In this document: positions 6,531-15,107 of the stretch, piece after piece
How the letters are laid out: each line of letters begins with the position of its first letter
How positions within the stretch are numbered: position 1 is the stretch's first letter
Source of the DNA: an uncultured Alistipes sp.
GTDB taxonomy: Bacteria > Bacteroidota > Bacteroidia > Bacteroidales > Rikenellaceae
Length of the DNA: 26,315 nt
NCBI GenBank assembly: GCA_958449275.1
Contig: CAUDHE010000026.1
Coordinates: 1-26,315 of the forward strand
Reading direction: 5' to 3'
The notes under the pieces: model-generated
Databases searched by the model: none
The model's input: only the letters and a program-made list of their open reading frames with translations
Told to the model about the DNA's origin: nothing
Program-made: the position numbers and the translations under genes

Positions 6531-7025
6531 ATGGAAATCGAAAAAAATATTTGTGCGGCTTTCACCGGACATAGGGGTTATCGCGGTGAGGCCGATGCCG
6601 AATTGCGGCGTGAGGTGGAGCGTCTTTACGCCCGAGGCTATCGTTGTTTTCTGACGGGCATGTCGTGGGGTTTCGATCTCGCGGCCGGACTGGCTGTCGC
6701 CGAGGCGAAACGCCGTCATGACGATATTCGCCTCGTAGCGGCGGAGCCTTTTTCTGGTTTCCGCGATTTGTTCGACGGAAGCTGCGCCGAAGATTACGAT
6801 GCCGTGTTGGCCGCGGCCGACGAACGAGTATGCGTTTGCGGCACGAAATCCGTTTTGAGTTATATGCGACGCAACGATTTTTTGGTCGATAACTCGTCGT
6901 TTTTGGTGGCGTGGTACGACGGTTCGCCGCGCGGCGGTACGGCATATACCGTCAGGCGCGCGCGACGGATGCGCATGCCCGTAATCAATCTAAAGCCGTC
7001 GCCGCAGTTGGAGCTTTTCGGGTAG
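6531..7025 (+). CDS. SLOG-family protein (DUF1273/YpsA-like)
   Basis: 164 residues from the ATG at 6531, which opens MEIEKNICAAFTGHRGY. The SLOG Rossmann-like fold is shown by FTGHR at 11-15, the glycine-rich TGMSWGFDLAAG at 42-53, VAAEPF and RNDFLVDNSSFLVAWYDG followed by RGGTAYTVRRA. These are the nucleotide-binding features shared by YpsA/DUF1273 proteins. SLOG proteins bind nucleotides or their derivatives; the ligand of this subgroup is not established. The in-frame ATG at 6474 would add 19 residues without family similarity. The gene is alone, divergent from the YtxH operon. Confidence 0.85.
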   Translation: MEIEKNICAAFTGHRGYRGEADAELRREVERLYARGYRCFLTGMSWGFDLAAGLAVAEAKRRHDDIRLVAAEPFSGFRDLFDGSCAEDYDAVLAAADERVCVCGTKSVLSYMRRNDFLVDNSSFLVAWYDGSPRGGTAYTVRRARRMRMPVINLKPSPQLELFG

Positions 7026-7041
7026 TCGTTTCGACTATATT

Positions 7042-7080
7042 GCGGTTCGTAGAACCGCGCGGGCCGCAGGCTGCCGCCCG
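7042..7080. repeat. Two tandem hairpins after the SLOG gene
   Basis: GCGGTTC-GTA-GAACCGC (7042-7058, perfect 7-bp stem) is followed at once by CGGGC (7060-7064) / GCCCG (7076-7080) with AGGCTGCC in the loop. With the pfp terminator at 7088 this makes three stem-loops in a row, a layout seen also at 2648-2735 and 21061-21153. There is no T-run after the first two, so they are not typical terminators. Confidence 0.4.
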
Positions 7081-7087
7081 ACAAGAA

Positions 7088-7118
7088 CAAGGGCCGCCCG
7101 AAACTCGGACAGCCCTTG
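7088..7118 (-). terminator. Probable terminator of pfp
   Basis: A 14-bp stem with two G-U pairs and a three-base loop begins 25 bases after the pfp stop. The minus strand continues TTCTTG, a weak T-rich tail. Confidence 0.6.
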
Positions 7119-7142
7119 CGGTAATATTCGATCGGTAATATT

Positions 7143-8375
7143 CTACCAGTTGAGAATCTTCTTGAAATCGTAAGCCTCGGGGTTTGCCACATAGGCCTTT
7201 GCGCCCTCGTAATCCTCGGGGGTGATGTAGTTCATCAGATTGTTTATCACCTGCTGGATCTTGTCCGACTCGATGTTCACGAGGCGGGGCGGAATCTTGC
7301 CCGTTGCGGGGTCCTGCAAATCCTTGAGGTAGAGCGGCGATACGAAACCGTCTTGGCTGATGTAGACCATGCAGCCCGTCTTGCCCTCCGAGAAGAGTTT
7401 GTAAACGCCCATACCCAACTCCGAGCAGTAAACCAAGTCGTAGGCGATGGGAGTCTGGCAGCGAACCTCGTAACCGATCTCCACGGGGCGCGACTTGACT
7501 TTGATCTTGAGCTCTTTGAGTTTGTTCTCCAACAGTTCGTTGAAAATGTTGGCCTTCGATACCTTGCCCAACTCGGGATGACCGTGATCGTCGTAGGTGA
7601 AGTGTATGCCCGAGTTGCGAATCTCCTCGTCGCTCAGCGCGTGGAACACGCCCTCCGAGATCATGGCCACACCGTATTCGATGCCCATCAGCTTGCGCTT
7701 GATGATCGACGAAACCACCAGATTCACGATTTTCTCGATGGTGATCTCGGTCTTGTCGAACATCTCGGGGATGACGATCATGGGGTAGTGGCAGGCCGAG
7801 CCGATACCGAATGCGAGGTGACCCGCCGAACGGCCCATAGCCGCTACCACGAACCAGTTGGCCGAGGTGCGTGCGTCGTTGTAAACGGCGCGGCCGATGA
7901 CGGTACCGCCCTCCTTAGCCGACTGGTAACCGAAAGTCGGGGTACCTGCGGGCAGCGGAAGGTCGTTGTCGATGGTCTTGGGTACGTGAATGTTGGCAAT
8001 GGGGTAGTGCTTGGCCTCGAGGAATTTGGCAATACGGTTGGCCGTCGATGCGGTGTCGTCGCCGCCTACCGTAACGAGCAGCTTCACGTTGTTGTCCTGA
8101 AAAAACGAGAGGTTGAAATTCTCCTCGAAATCCTTGTCGGTCGGCTTGAAACGGCTCATGGTGAGGTACGATCCGCCCTGATTGAAGATGTAGTCGGCCT
8201 TTACGAAGTCGAGATCCTCGTGACTGGGATTCGAGTTGAAAAGCCCCGAATAACCGTAGTGCAGACCGATTACGCGATAACCTTTGGCGAGGAACGTCTT
8301 GGCGACGCTGCCTACGACGGTATTCATGCCCGGTGCGGGACCGCCGCCTGTGAGAATTGCAATAGCCTCTTTCAT
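7143..8375 (-). CDS. pfp: Pyrophosphate--fructose 6-phosphate 1-phosphotransferase
   Basis: 410 residues. It transfers phosphate between pyrophosphate and fructose 6-phosphate, a reversible step of glycolysis in the cytoplasm. The phosphofructokinase fold is shown by LTGGGPAPGMN (9-18), GGDDT (104-108), PKTIDND (132-138) and MGRSAGH (180-186). The second Asp of GGDD and the Lys of PKTIDND are the residues that mark PPi-dependent enzymes; ATP-dependent ones usually have GGDGS and PGTIDND. The length fits the roughly 400-residue PPi-type group. It is a single gene with a promoter about 140 bases upstream and a long leader. Using PPi instead of ATP saves energy and suits the anaerobic lifestyle also suggested by nifJ. 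Confidence 0.93.
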   Translation of the reverse strand: MKEAIAILTGGGPAPGMNTVVGSVAKTFLAKGYRVIGLHYGYSGLFNSNPSHEDLDFVKADYIFNQGGSYLTMSRFKPTDKDFEENFNLSFFQDNNVKLLVTVGGDDTASTANRIAKFLEAKHYPIANIHVPKTIDNDLPLPAGTPTFGYQSAKEGGTVIGRAVYNDARTSANWFVVAAMGRSAGHLAFGIGSACHYPMIVIPEMFDKTEITIEKIVNLVVSSIIKRKLMGIEYGVAMISEGVFHALSDEEIRNSGIHFTYDDHGHPELGKVSKANIFNELLENKLKELKIKVKSRPVEIGYEVRCQTPIAYDLVYCSELGMGVYKLFSEGKTGCMVYISQDGFVSPLYLKDLQDPATGKIPPRLVNIESDKIQQVINNLMNYITPEDYEGAKAYVANPEAYDFKKILNW

Positions 8376-8510
8376 AGTGCTTTGTAAATATTAAAAAGTT
8401 TAGGTGCTACTTTGCCGATTTCCGAATCCGCCTCCGGTATTTTCGGGGGGGGGGAGGCGGTGCGCCGTACTTCCGAATCGATCGCGATGAGAATTACGGC
8501 ATACATAATT
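8376..8510 (-). promoter_or_regulatory. 5' leader of pfp with G/C tract in a hairpin
   Basis: If transcription starts just after the -7 box, the mRNA has about 130 untranslated bases. CCGCCTCC (8428-8435) can pair with GGAGGCGG (8453-8460), and ten consecutive G (8445-8454; C in the RNA) run through the loop and into one arm. Short direct repeats TTCCGAATC flank it at 8420-8428 and 8471-8479. I do not recognise a known riboswitch. Between the promoter (8523) and the inverted repeat at 8612 I see nothing else. Confidence 0.4.
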
Positions 8511-8515
8511 TCGTG

Positions 8516-8523
8516 CAAAGATA
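8516..8523 (-). promoter_or_regulatory. -7 promoter box for pfp
   Basis: The minus strand reads TATCTTTG followed by CACG, a full match to the Bacteroidetes consensus and identical to the rubrerythrin box. Confidence 0.65.
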
Positions 8524-8611
8524 GTGATAAAAAACGAGAATACGAGCGGATAGGCTAAACAATGTGTTTGTGCGAAACGGATTGTGTAGTGCGGTTCGAC
8601 CGAGCCTGACG

Positions 8612-8667
8612 AAATGACTTTCGCCGCAACGCTGTCAGTTACGACAATGCTGCGGCGAAAGTCATTT
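8612..8667 (-). terminator. Long hairpin after the GH92 gene
   Basis: A perfect 17-bp inverted repeat (AAATGACTTTCGCCGCA at 8612-8628 and its complement at 8651-8667) with a 22-base loop starts 17 bases past the GH92 stop. The T-run is short (ATTTC), but position and stem strength favour a terminator or mRNA 3'-end stabiliser. Confidence 0.65.
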
Positions 8668-8684
8668 GCGAGATATAGGGGAAT

Positions 8685-10973
8685 TTACTTCTTTTCGAGC
8701 GAGAACGAATAGGGACGGTCTTTGTCGCCCGTTCCGCGTTCGGTGTTGGGTTCGGCCGACATCTTCACGTCCATGCGGCCTCCGCGCATCAGATCGCCGT
8801 GGGTGATGTAGTTGCGCGTATATCGCTTGCCGTTCAGCTTCATGTCGTCGATGTAGAGATTCTCCGCGCTGTTTTCGGGCGCCGCGATCTCGAACGTCTT
8901 GCCGTTTTCGAGCCGTATTACGGCCTTTTTGAACAGCGGTGCGCCCATGATATACTGATCGGTGGCGGGGCATACGGGGTAGAATCCGAGAGCCGAGAAC
9001 ACATACCAGGCCGAGGTCTGTCCGTTGTCCTCGTCGCCGCAGTAACCGTCGGGCGTAGCCGAATAGAAACGGTTCATCACCTCGCGCAGACGCTGCTGAG
9101 CTTTCCACGGCTGACGGGCGTAGTCGTACATGTAGATCATGTGCTGTATGGGCTGGTTGCCGTGAGCGTAGTTGCCCATGTTCATCACCGTCATCTCGCG
9201 TATCTCGTGTATGGTGCCGCCGTAGTAGCTGTCGTCGAACACGGGAGGCACGGTGAACACCGAGTCGAGCATCGCGACGAACTCCTTCTCGCCGCCCATA
9301 AGGTCGATCAGCCCCTGAGGATCGTGAAATACCGACCATGTGTAGTGCCAACTGTTGCCCTCGGTGAATGCGTCGCCCCACTTCAGCGGCGAGAACGGTT
9401 TCATGAACTCGCCGTTCTTGTTGCGTCCGCGCATCAGACGCGTTTCGGGATCGAACACGTTGCGGTAGTTCATGGCACGGGCGGCATACAGCTCCACTTC
9501 CTCCTTGGGACGCTTCAATTCCTTGGCCATGCGGTAGATGCACCAGTCGTCATAGGCATATTCGAGTGTACGTGCGGCATTCTCGTTGATATCGACGTCG
9601 TAAGGCACGTAACCCAATGTGTTGTAATATTCGTGTCCGCGACGTCCCGTCGAGCTTACGCGAGGATGTACGTTGTTCGCTCCGTGGACGAGACCTTCGA
9701 ACATGGTCTGCGGATCCTCCACGCGCACGCCTTTCACCCATGCGTCGGCCAGCACCGAAGCCGAATTGTTGCCGATCATGCAGCCGCGATGGCCCGGACT
9801 CGCCCATTCGGGGAAGAAGCCGCTTTCGCGGTATACGTTCAGCAGTCCCTCCTGCATCTTGAGGTTTTCCGACGGGTAGAGCATGTTCAGCAGCGGGAAC
9901 AGACAGCGGAACGTATCCCAGAATCCCGTACCTGTATAGAAATAACCTTTCTCCACCTTGCCGTTGTGAGGACTGTAGTGCAACACTTCGCCGTTGTCGG
10001 CTATTTCGTACAGTTTGTGCGGGAAGAGCGTCGAACGGTAGAGGCACGAGTAGAAAGTGCGGTACTGGTCGAGGTCGCCGCCGCTCACTTCGATGCGTCC
10101 CAGCACCTCGTTCCACGCTTTGCGGCCCTTATCCTTCAGCGTCTCCAGCGAGTCGTCGCCCAACTCGCGAAGGTTCACGAGCGCCTGCTCGGGACTTATG
10201 AACGACGATGCCACGCGGGCATGCACCTTTTCGCCTTTGTGCGTAGCGAATCCTATGACGGCGCCGGTGTGGTTCTTGGTCTGTTCGGTCGCATTCTCGC
10301 TCAACTCTCCGTCGGCGAACGTAGCTGTATATTCGAACGGCTTGTCGAACTCCACGACGAAATAGTTTTTGAAATCGCGGGGCACACCGCCGCTGTTGCG
10401 CGTGGTGTAGCCCGTAATGCGGTTGTTGGCGGCATCGATCTTTATGTGCGAACCGCGGTCGAAGGCGTCTACCACTACATACGAATTTTCCGACTCGGGG
10501 AATGTGAAGCGAAACAGTGCCGCACGATCGGTGGGCGACAATTCGACCACGACATCGTGTTCTGCCAGATAAACTTTATAATAGTAAGCCTTTGCCTCCT
10601 CGCCTTTGTGCGAGAACCAGCTCGCGCGCTCGTTCTGGTCGAACTTCGGAGTGCCTACCACGGGCATGAGCGAGAATTGCCCGAAATCGTTGATCCACGG
10701 GCTGGGCTGGTGTGTCTGCTTGAATCCGCGTATTTTGCGGTCGGTATACACGTATTGCCATCCGTTGCCCATCTCTCCCGTCTGGGGTGTCCAGAAGTTC
10801 ATACCCCAAGGCCGAGCTATGGCGGGGTAGGTATTGCCGGTGGAGAGTTCGAACGACGATTGCGTGCCCACCAGCGGATTTACGTAATCGACGGGAGAAA
10901 ACTCCTCTTTTTGCGCTCGCGCCGCGAAGAACGACGTCGCGGCGAGCAGTGCGAGAATACTCTTTTTCAACAT
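8685..10973 (-). CDS. GH92 family glycoside hydrolase (exo-alpha-mannosidase family)
   Basis: 762 residues with a cleavable signal peptide (KKSILALLAATSFFAARA, then Gln), so it is exported. The mature protein starts with the GH92 hallmark DYVNPLVGT and contains GNTYPAIARPWGMNFWTPQTG, TGFWDTFR, EGNSWHYTW and GDEDNGQTSAWYVFSALG. GH92 enzymes are calcium-dependent inverting exo-alpha-mannosidases. A Glu in the EGNSW region is the presumed general acid and the acidic cluster GDED the presumed base site. Where many members have THLSG, this one has THQPSPWINDFG, so its linkage preference may differ. Likely substrates are N-glycans or yeast mannan. No SusC/SusD genes are adjacent; it has its own promoter and terminator. 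Confidence 0.93.
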   Translation of the reverse strand: MLKKSILALLAATSFFAARAQKEEFSPVDYVNPLVGTQSSFELSTGNTYPAIARPWGMNFWTPQTGEMGNGWQYVYTDRKIRGFKQTHQPSPWINDFGQFSLMPVVGTPKFDQNERASWFSHKGEEAKAYYYKVYLAEHDVVVELSPTDRAALFRFTFPESENSYVVVDAFDRGSHIKIDAANNRITGYTTRNSGGVPRDFKNYFVVEFDKPFEYTATFADGELSENATEQTKNHTGAVIGFATHKGEKVHARVASSFISPEQALVNLRELGDDSLETLKDKGRKAWNEVLGRIEVSGGDLDQYRTFYSCLYRSTLFPHKLYEIADNGEVLHYSPHNGKVEKGYFYTGTGFWDTFRCLFPLLNMLYPSENLKMQEGLLNVYRESGFFPEWASPGHRGCMIGNNSASVLADAWVKGVRVEDPQTMFEGLVHGANNVHPRVSSTGRRGHEYYNTLGYVPYDVDINENAARTLEYAYDDWCIYRMAKELKRPKEEVELYAARAMNYRNVFDPETRLMRGRNKNGEFMKPFSPLKWGDAFTEGNSWHYTWSVFHDPQGLIDLMGGEKEFVAMLDSVFTVPPVFDDSYYGGTIHEIREMTVMNMGNYAHGNQPIQHMIYMYDYARQPWKAQQRLREVMNRFYSATPDGYCGDEDNGQTSAWYVFSALGFYPVCPATDQYIMGAPLFKKAVIRLENGKTFEIAAPENSAENLYIDDMKLNGKRYTRNYITHGDLMRGGRMDVKMSAEPNTERGTGDKDRPYSFSLEKK

Positions 10974-11004
10974 AAATTATCTAAGGTTTCGGTTTTGTCG
11001 GGAA

Positions 11005-11012
11005 CAAAATTA
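11005..11012 (-). promoter_or_regulatory. -7 promoter box for the GH92 gene
   Basis: The minus strand reads TAATTTTG, a full TAnnTTTG match about 32 bases upstream of the ATG; a CTTG about 20 bases further upstream may serve as a degenerate -33 element. It lies in the gap after the M23 gene, so GH92 need not be part of that operon. Confidence 0.6.
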
Positions 11013-11046
11013 CGAAATTATCGCATTGCGGGCAAGCCTTTTCGGC

Positions 11047-12789
11047 CTATCGTACGATTGTTCCGTTCCATACGGTTCTGTTGCCGCAGTTGTCGGTCAG
11101 CGTGAATTCTATCGCATGCGTAGTGCCTCCCGCTATGCCTTCGGCCCGCAGGTCTATCGATGCGCGGCCGTGCGACAGATCGATCGCCACCCATCGACCG
11201 TCGATCGCGGCTGAATACGAACCTATGCCCGAGAAGTTGTCGGAGATGCGGAACGCTATGCGGTCGCGGTTGCGGCAATCCTGCCCGTCGGCGAATTGAG
11301 GTTTTATGACGGGCGGCACGGTGTCGGCCGCGAGGCAATAGGTGCCGAACGACGAGGTGCGGCCTGCAAGTCGGTTGTAGCGGTAGTTGCCTCCGGCATA
11401 CGATACGCTCCCGTTGTCGGCGACGGCTGCCATTACCGTATACGGCCGCAGCACTTCGTCGACGGCGATGCTGAAAACGGGAGCTATGCTTTTGTGAAGC
11501 GGTATGTTTTTGTCGCCTACGCGATATGCGGGCGATAGTATGCGTACGGTGGAGTCGGCCTTGGGCGTCACGTCCGACCTTTCGATGCGCAGCGCCGCCG
11601 ATTCGTAGAGCGAGCCTTTGGGTATCACGACGCTGAACGAGTCGTCGACCTTGACGGCGAAATCGCGGTCGTGATATACCGCTTTGTGTGTTTCGTCGAT
11701 CTCGCCGCGGAAACATTCGGCGTCGGGCTTGCCCTCGATCTCGAATTCGAGATCCGACGTGTTGCCGCAATCATCCTCGACCGCGATCTCCATCTTTCGC
11801 TTCGCTCCTTCGGCCGTCTCCACCAGTCCGCGATTGCGCAGAGTGGGGTAGAACCGCTGCGTGCCTCCCTGCACGGCGGCCAGACGAATGGCCTCGTTGC
11901 GCGAATTGCGCTGAACGGGGTAGTAGGACACGGCGTTGCAGTAACGCGACATATCGAACGTGAATCCGTCGTTTCGGTATTCGAAAAAGGGCTGTCCGTC
12001 GACTCGAGCCGTCAGACGATATATGCCGTACGTGTTGGCGCAATCGTCCTTGCGGTCCGACGTCTCGATCACGAAATAACCTTTGCGTCCGACCTTTACG
12101 GATCCCTGTCGGGCGAGGCGATATGTGCCGTCGTCGACCTTGCGCACGGCGTATGTCGCGGGCCTCGCGTTCACGGGAATGCCGCGCACGGTGTCGACTT
12201 CGATGTAGTGTACCTTCATTATGTAGGGTGCAATGCCGTCCTTGGGCTTCAGTACTCCCTGCGCTATGACGTTAATGGTTTTCTGCGTCTCGGTGTCGCG
12301 TATTTCGTAGTGCAAGTGCGGACCCATCGACGAACCCGTGTTTCCCGAACGGGCTATCTCTTCGCCGCGCATGACCCGAAATTTGTCGGGCGGACACGTG
12401 ATGTCGATTCGGTTGTTTTTCAGACGATGGCGCTCGGCGAAGACGAAATCGGCAATATCCTTGCGGAACCGCGACAGATGGCCGTATACGGTGGTCGTTC
12501 CGTTGGGATGGGCGACGTAGAGGGCGAGGCCGTATCCCGACGGAGATTGCAGTATACGCGCTACGTAGCCGTCGGCGGCCGCCACGACCGACTTGCCCTC
12601 CACGCCGTCGGTCTTCAGATCGGTTCCCGAATGGAAATGGTTGGGGCGCATCTCGCCGAAGTTGGCCGAGTAGTAACCCGCCACATCGCGCAGCGGATAT
12701 TCGTAATAATCGGGGTCGAGTCTCTGCGCCGTCGCGGGCATTGCGAAAATTGCGGCGGCTATAACGGAAAAAATTCTGTTTCGTCGCAT
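11047..12789 (-). CDS. M23 family metallopeptidase (LytM-like), exported
   Basis: 580 residues from the ATG at 12789, which gives a signal peptide (RRNRIFSVIAAAIFAMPATA, then Gln). Residues about 40-165 hold the M23 zinc peptidase domain: HSGTD at 53-57 supplies the first His and Asp ligands and HLHYE at 158-162 the second HxH motif; YGHLSRF lies between. M23 enzymes cut peptidoglycan cross-links. The remaining 400 residues are beta-rich, without a motif I can name, and may bind cell-wall or other partners. The gene overlaps the end of recX by 31 bases and is the last member of the lptB-aro operon; it acts in the periplasm. Confidence 0.9.
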   Translation of the reverse strand: MRRNRIFSVIAAAIFAMPATAQRLDPDYYEYPLRDVAGYYSANFGEMRPNHFHSGTDLKTDGVEGKSVVAAADGYVARILQSPSGYGLALYVAHPNGTTTVYGHLSRFRKDIADFVFAERHRLKNNRIDITCPPDKFRVMRGEEIARSGNTGSSMGPHLHYEIRDTETQKTINVIAQGVLKPKDGIAPYIMKVHYIEVDTVRGIPVNARPATYAVRKVDDGTYRLARQGSVKVGRKGYFVIETSDRKDDCANTYGIYRLTARVDGQPFFEYRNDGFTFDMSRYCNAVSYYPVQRNSRNEAIRLAAVQGGTQRFYPTLRNRGLVETAEGAKRKMEIAVEDDCGNTSDLEFEIEGKPDAECFRGEIDETHKAVYHDRDFAVKVDDSFSVVIPKGSLYESAALRIERSDVTPKADSTVRILSPAYRVGDKNIPLHKSIAPVFSIAVDEVLRPYTVMAAVADNGSVSYAGGNYRYNRLAGRTSSFGTYCLAADTVPPVIKPQFADGQDCRNRDRIAFRISDNFSGIGSYSAAIDGRWVAIDLSHGRASIDLRAEGIAGGTTHAIEFTLTDNCGNRTVWNGTIVR

Positions 12790-13289
12790 GGTTCTTCCAT
12801 GTTGCGGGTTATATCCTCCACGCACGTCACGACATCGTCGGTGGCGAACCCCAGCGATATGCCGTGTCTGATGAGTTTGGTGCGCAGTTGATAGAAGTTA
12901 TCGTATTTCAGGTTCTTCATCTTGCGAGCGAGACGTTCGGCGAGTCGCGACGTATCGCGCGCCGACGGGACGGAGTTCAAGGCCTCGGACACTACGGAGT
13001 CGGCTATGCCTTTGCGGCGCAAAGCCGTGCGGATCTTGTATTCACCCCATGCGCTGAGGTTGATTTTTTCCCTTACGAATGCCTCGGCGTAACGCCTGTC
13101 GTCTATGAATCTTTCGGTTACGAGCCTTTGCAACACCTCTGCGCGCTCGGCTGGCGGAACGCCCCACGCGTTCATCAGGCGCATCGCATCGCCCGACGAC
13201 CGTTCGGCACGGGCGCAAAGACGCATGAGCGAGGCCAAAGCCTGCTCGGCGGTTTTGCTGCGTTTTATCGTTTGCTTTTCCTGCCGCAT
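12759..13289 (-). CDS. recX: Regulatory protein RecX
   Basis: 176 residues from the ATG at 13289; an ATG at 13313 is an alternative. RecX consists of three-helix repeats and controls RecA filament activity in recombination and the SOS response. The family is recognised from TAEQALASLMRLCARAERS, the RFIDDRRYAEAFVREK core, EYKIRTALRRKGI and the last repeat LRTKLIRHGISLGFATDDV. The start overlaps the 3' end of prmC by about 25 bases and the end overlaps the M23 gene, so translation is probably coupled. recA is not in the window. Confidence 0.9.
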   Translation of the reverse strand: MRQEKQTIKRSKTAEQALASLMRLCARAERSSGDAMRLMNAWGVPPAERAEVLQRLVTERFIDDRRYAEAFVREKINLSAWGEYKIRTALRRKGIADSVVSEALNSVPSARDTSRLAERLARKMKNLKYDNFYQLRTKLIRHGISLGFATDDVVTCVEDITRNMEEPCDETEFFPL

Positions 13290-14122
13290 ACCATTCGTTG
13301 TTTGCCGAAACAATCCTTCTCGGTCAGCACGTCGGCGAATCCTTCGGCACGTACCGTTTCGGCCGTCATCTCGGCCAGCCGTTCGTGCACTTCGAAAAGA
13401 ATCGAGCCGCCGTCGGACAACATTCCGTATGCCGCGCGAGCTATGGCGCGATAGAATGCGAGCGGATCGGAATCGTCGACGAAAAGTGCGTCATGGGGTT
13501 CGTATAGCGTGACGTTGCGGTGCATAGACGCCATTTCCGAGCGTGGGATGTATGGCGGATTGGATACTATTATGTCGAACCGTCGGCCCGCGAGTCGCTT
13601 CATACCGCCCAAAGCATCGTCTTTCACCCATTCCGCCTCCACACCGAGACGCACGCCGTTTTCCTTTGCGATCTCCAATGCTTCGTCCGATATGTCGAGG
13701 GCCGTAATCTCGGCTTTCGGAATGCGATGCCCGAGAGCGATGGCTATGCAGCCGCTTCCCGTGCATACGTCGAGTATTTTCGGACGGGCGAATTTCTCGG
13801 CCCGCCGCGCGGTTTTCATAACCAGCTCTTCGGTTTCGGGGCGCGGGATCAACACGCCTTCGCGCACTGCGAATATGAGTCCGCAGAAATCCGTCTCGCC
13901 GATAACATATTGCACCGGCCGGCCGGCCGCCAGTTCGTCGGCAGCGTGTTCCAAGCCGTCTATTTCTATTGTTTCATTCGGATCCGCGAGGAATTTAGCC
14001 TCCGCGTCGCCGCTCAATGCCGATGCCGTCATACGGGCTATGCGTCCGCACTCCTCCGCCGAGTAGAGCGCAGCCGTACGGCTGCGGACGTAATCGATTA
14101 TTTCCGCTCGCGAAGCCCTCAT
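13265..14122 (-). CDS. prmC: Peptide chain release factor N5-glutamine methyltransferase
   Basis: 285 residues. PrmC (HemK) methylates the Gln of the GGQ motif of release factors RF1/RF2 with S-adenosylmethionine. Diagnostic motifs are RPVQYVIG (68-75), IPRPETEEL (92-100), the SAM-binding DVCTGSGC (118-125) and the active-site NPPY (188-191). Its length and motif order are normal for the family. It begins three bases after the stop of aroC and overlaps recX, in the middle of the operon. It acts in the cytoplasm. Confidence 0.95.
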   Translation of the reverse strand: MRASRAEIIDYVRSRTAALYSAEECGRIARMTASALSGDAEAKFLADPNETIEIDGLEHAADELAAGRPVQYVIGETDFCGLIFAVREGVLIPRPETEELVMKTARRAEKFARPKILDVCTGSGCIAIALGHRIPKAEITALDISDEALEIAKENGVRLGVEAEWVKDDALGGMKRLAGRRFDIIVSNPPYIPRSEMASMHRNVTLYEPHDALFVDDSDPLAFYRAIARAAYGMLSDGGSILFEVHERLAEMTAETVRAEGFADVLTEKDCFGKQRMVCGRKSKR

Positions 14123-14125
14123 CGC

Positions 14126-15106
14126 CTATGCCCGCAGTTTGAGGTCGGCGAGCGCTATGGCCATGGCGGCCTCCACTACCACCGCCGCGCGCAAGGCTAT
14201 GCACACGTCATGACGACCCTTTATGACGAGTTCTTCGACGCGGCCCGTTTCGAAATTGTAGGTCTGCTGTCCGCGCGATATGGATGCCGTGGGTTTCACC
14301 GCCGCGCGAACCACTATGGTATTGCCGTTGGTTATGCCGCCGACTATGCCTCCTGCATGGTTGCCGTCGGTGCGTCCCGCGGCATCGATGATCGGGTCGT
14401 TATGCTGCGATCCCGTCATTCGGGCCGCTTCGAATCCGCTGCCGAACTCCACGCCCTTGACCGCGGGAACCGAAAAGAGCAGATGGGCTGCGAGGCTCTC
14501 CGCCGAGTCGAAAAAGGGTTCTCCCCAGCCCGTAGGCACTCCTTCCACGCGGCACTCTACGATGCCGCCGACGGAATCCTGATCCATACGCGCCCGTTCT
14601 ATTATCTCGTCGAACCGCGTCTTGTCCGTCGAACCGCCTATCTCCTTTATCTCGGTGACGAATCCGATCTCCTCGCCCAAAATCTTCTTGGCTATGGTGC
14701 CCGCCGCGACGAGCGCGAGGGTTATGCGGCCCGAGAAGTGTCCCCCGCCGCGCGGATCGTTGAATCCGCCGAATTTGTGTCGGGCCACCATATCGGCATG
14801 CGACGGCCGCGGATGTGCGGTCAGATTGCGGTAATCGCCCGAACGGGTGTTCTCGTTGACGAACTCCACGGCGATCGGAGCGCCCGTGGTGTACCCCTCG
14901 TATACGCCCGACGCTATGTGGGGCGCATCGCTCTCCTTGCGCGGCGTGGTACCGGCCGATCCCGCGCGTCGCCGCGCCAAATCCTTTTCGAAATCATGCT
15001 CGGCGAGCGGAATGCCTGCGGGCACGCCGTCGATCACCACTCCCACCTGCGCTCCGTGCGATTCGCCCCAGAGCGATATTCTCAATTCGTTACCCCATGT
15101 ATTCAT
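14126..15106 (-). CDS. aroC: Chorismate synthase
   Basis: 326 residues, slightly shorter than the usual 350-360 but with both ends intact. It converts 5-enolpyruvylshikimate 3-phosphate to chorismate using reduced FMN. The start GNELRISLWGESHGAQVGVVIDG is diagnostic. Other conserved parts are RPSHADMVARHKFGG, DPRGGGHFSGRIT, SQHNDPI and GGITNGNTIVVRAAVKPT. The GGFNDPRGGGHFSGR form looks more like Clostridium-type enzymes than the E. coli DYRGGGRSSARET form. It follows aroA with one base between stop and start, so the last two shikimate steps are translated together. Confidence 0.96.
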   Translation of the reverse strand: MNTWGNELRISLWGESHGAQVGVVIDGVPAGIPLAEHDFEKDLARRRAGSAGTTPRKESDAPHIASGVYEGYTTGAPIAVEFVNENTRSGDYRNLTAHPRPSHADMVARHKFGGFNDPRGGGHFSGRITLALVAAGTIAKKILGEEIGFVTEIKEIGGSTDKTRFDEIIERARMDQDSVGGIVECRVEGVPTGWGEPFFDSAESLAAHLLFSVPAVKGVEFGSGFEAARMTGSQHNDPIIDAAGRTDGNHAGGIVGGITNGNTIVVRAAVKPTASISRGQQTYNFETGRVEELVIKGRHDVCIALRAAVVVEAAMAIALADLKLRA

Positions 15107-15107
15107 C

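Noticed and set aside
6531..7025. SLOG protein as part of a defence island
   Set aside because: No nuclease, TIR, STAND or toxin partner lies on either side; neighbours are metabolic or envelope genes.
8799..11105. 768-codon open frame on the plus strand opposite the GH92 gene
   Set aside because: Same codon-bias shadow: GH92 motifs on the other strand are unambiguous and the antisense product looks random.
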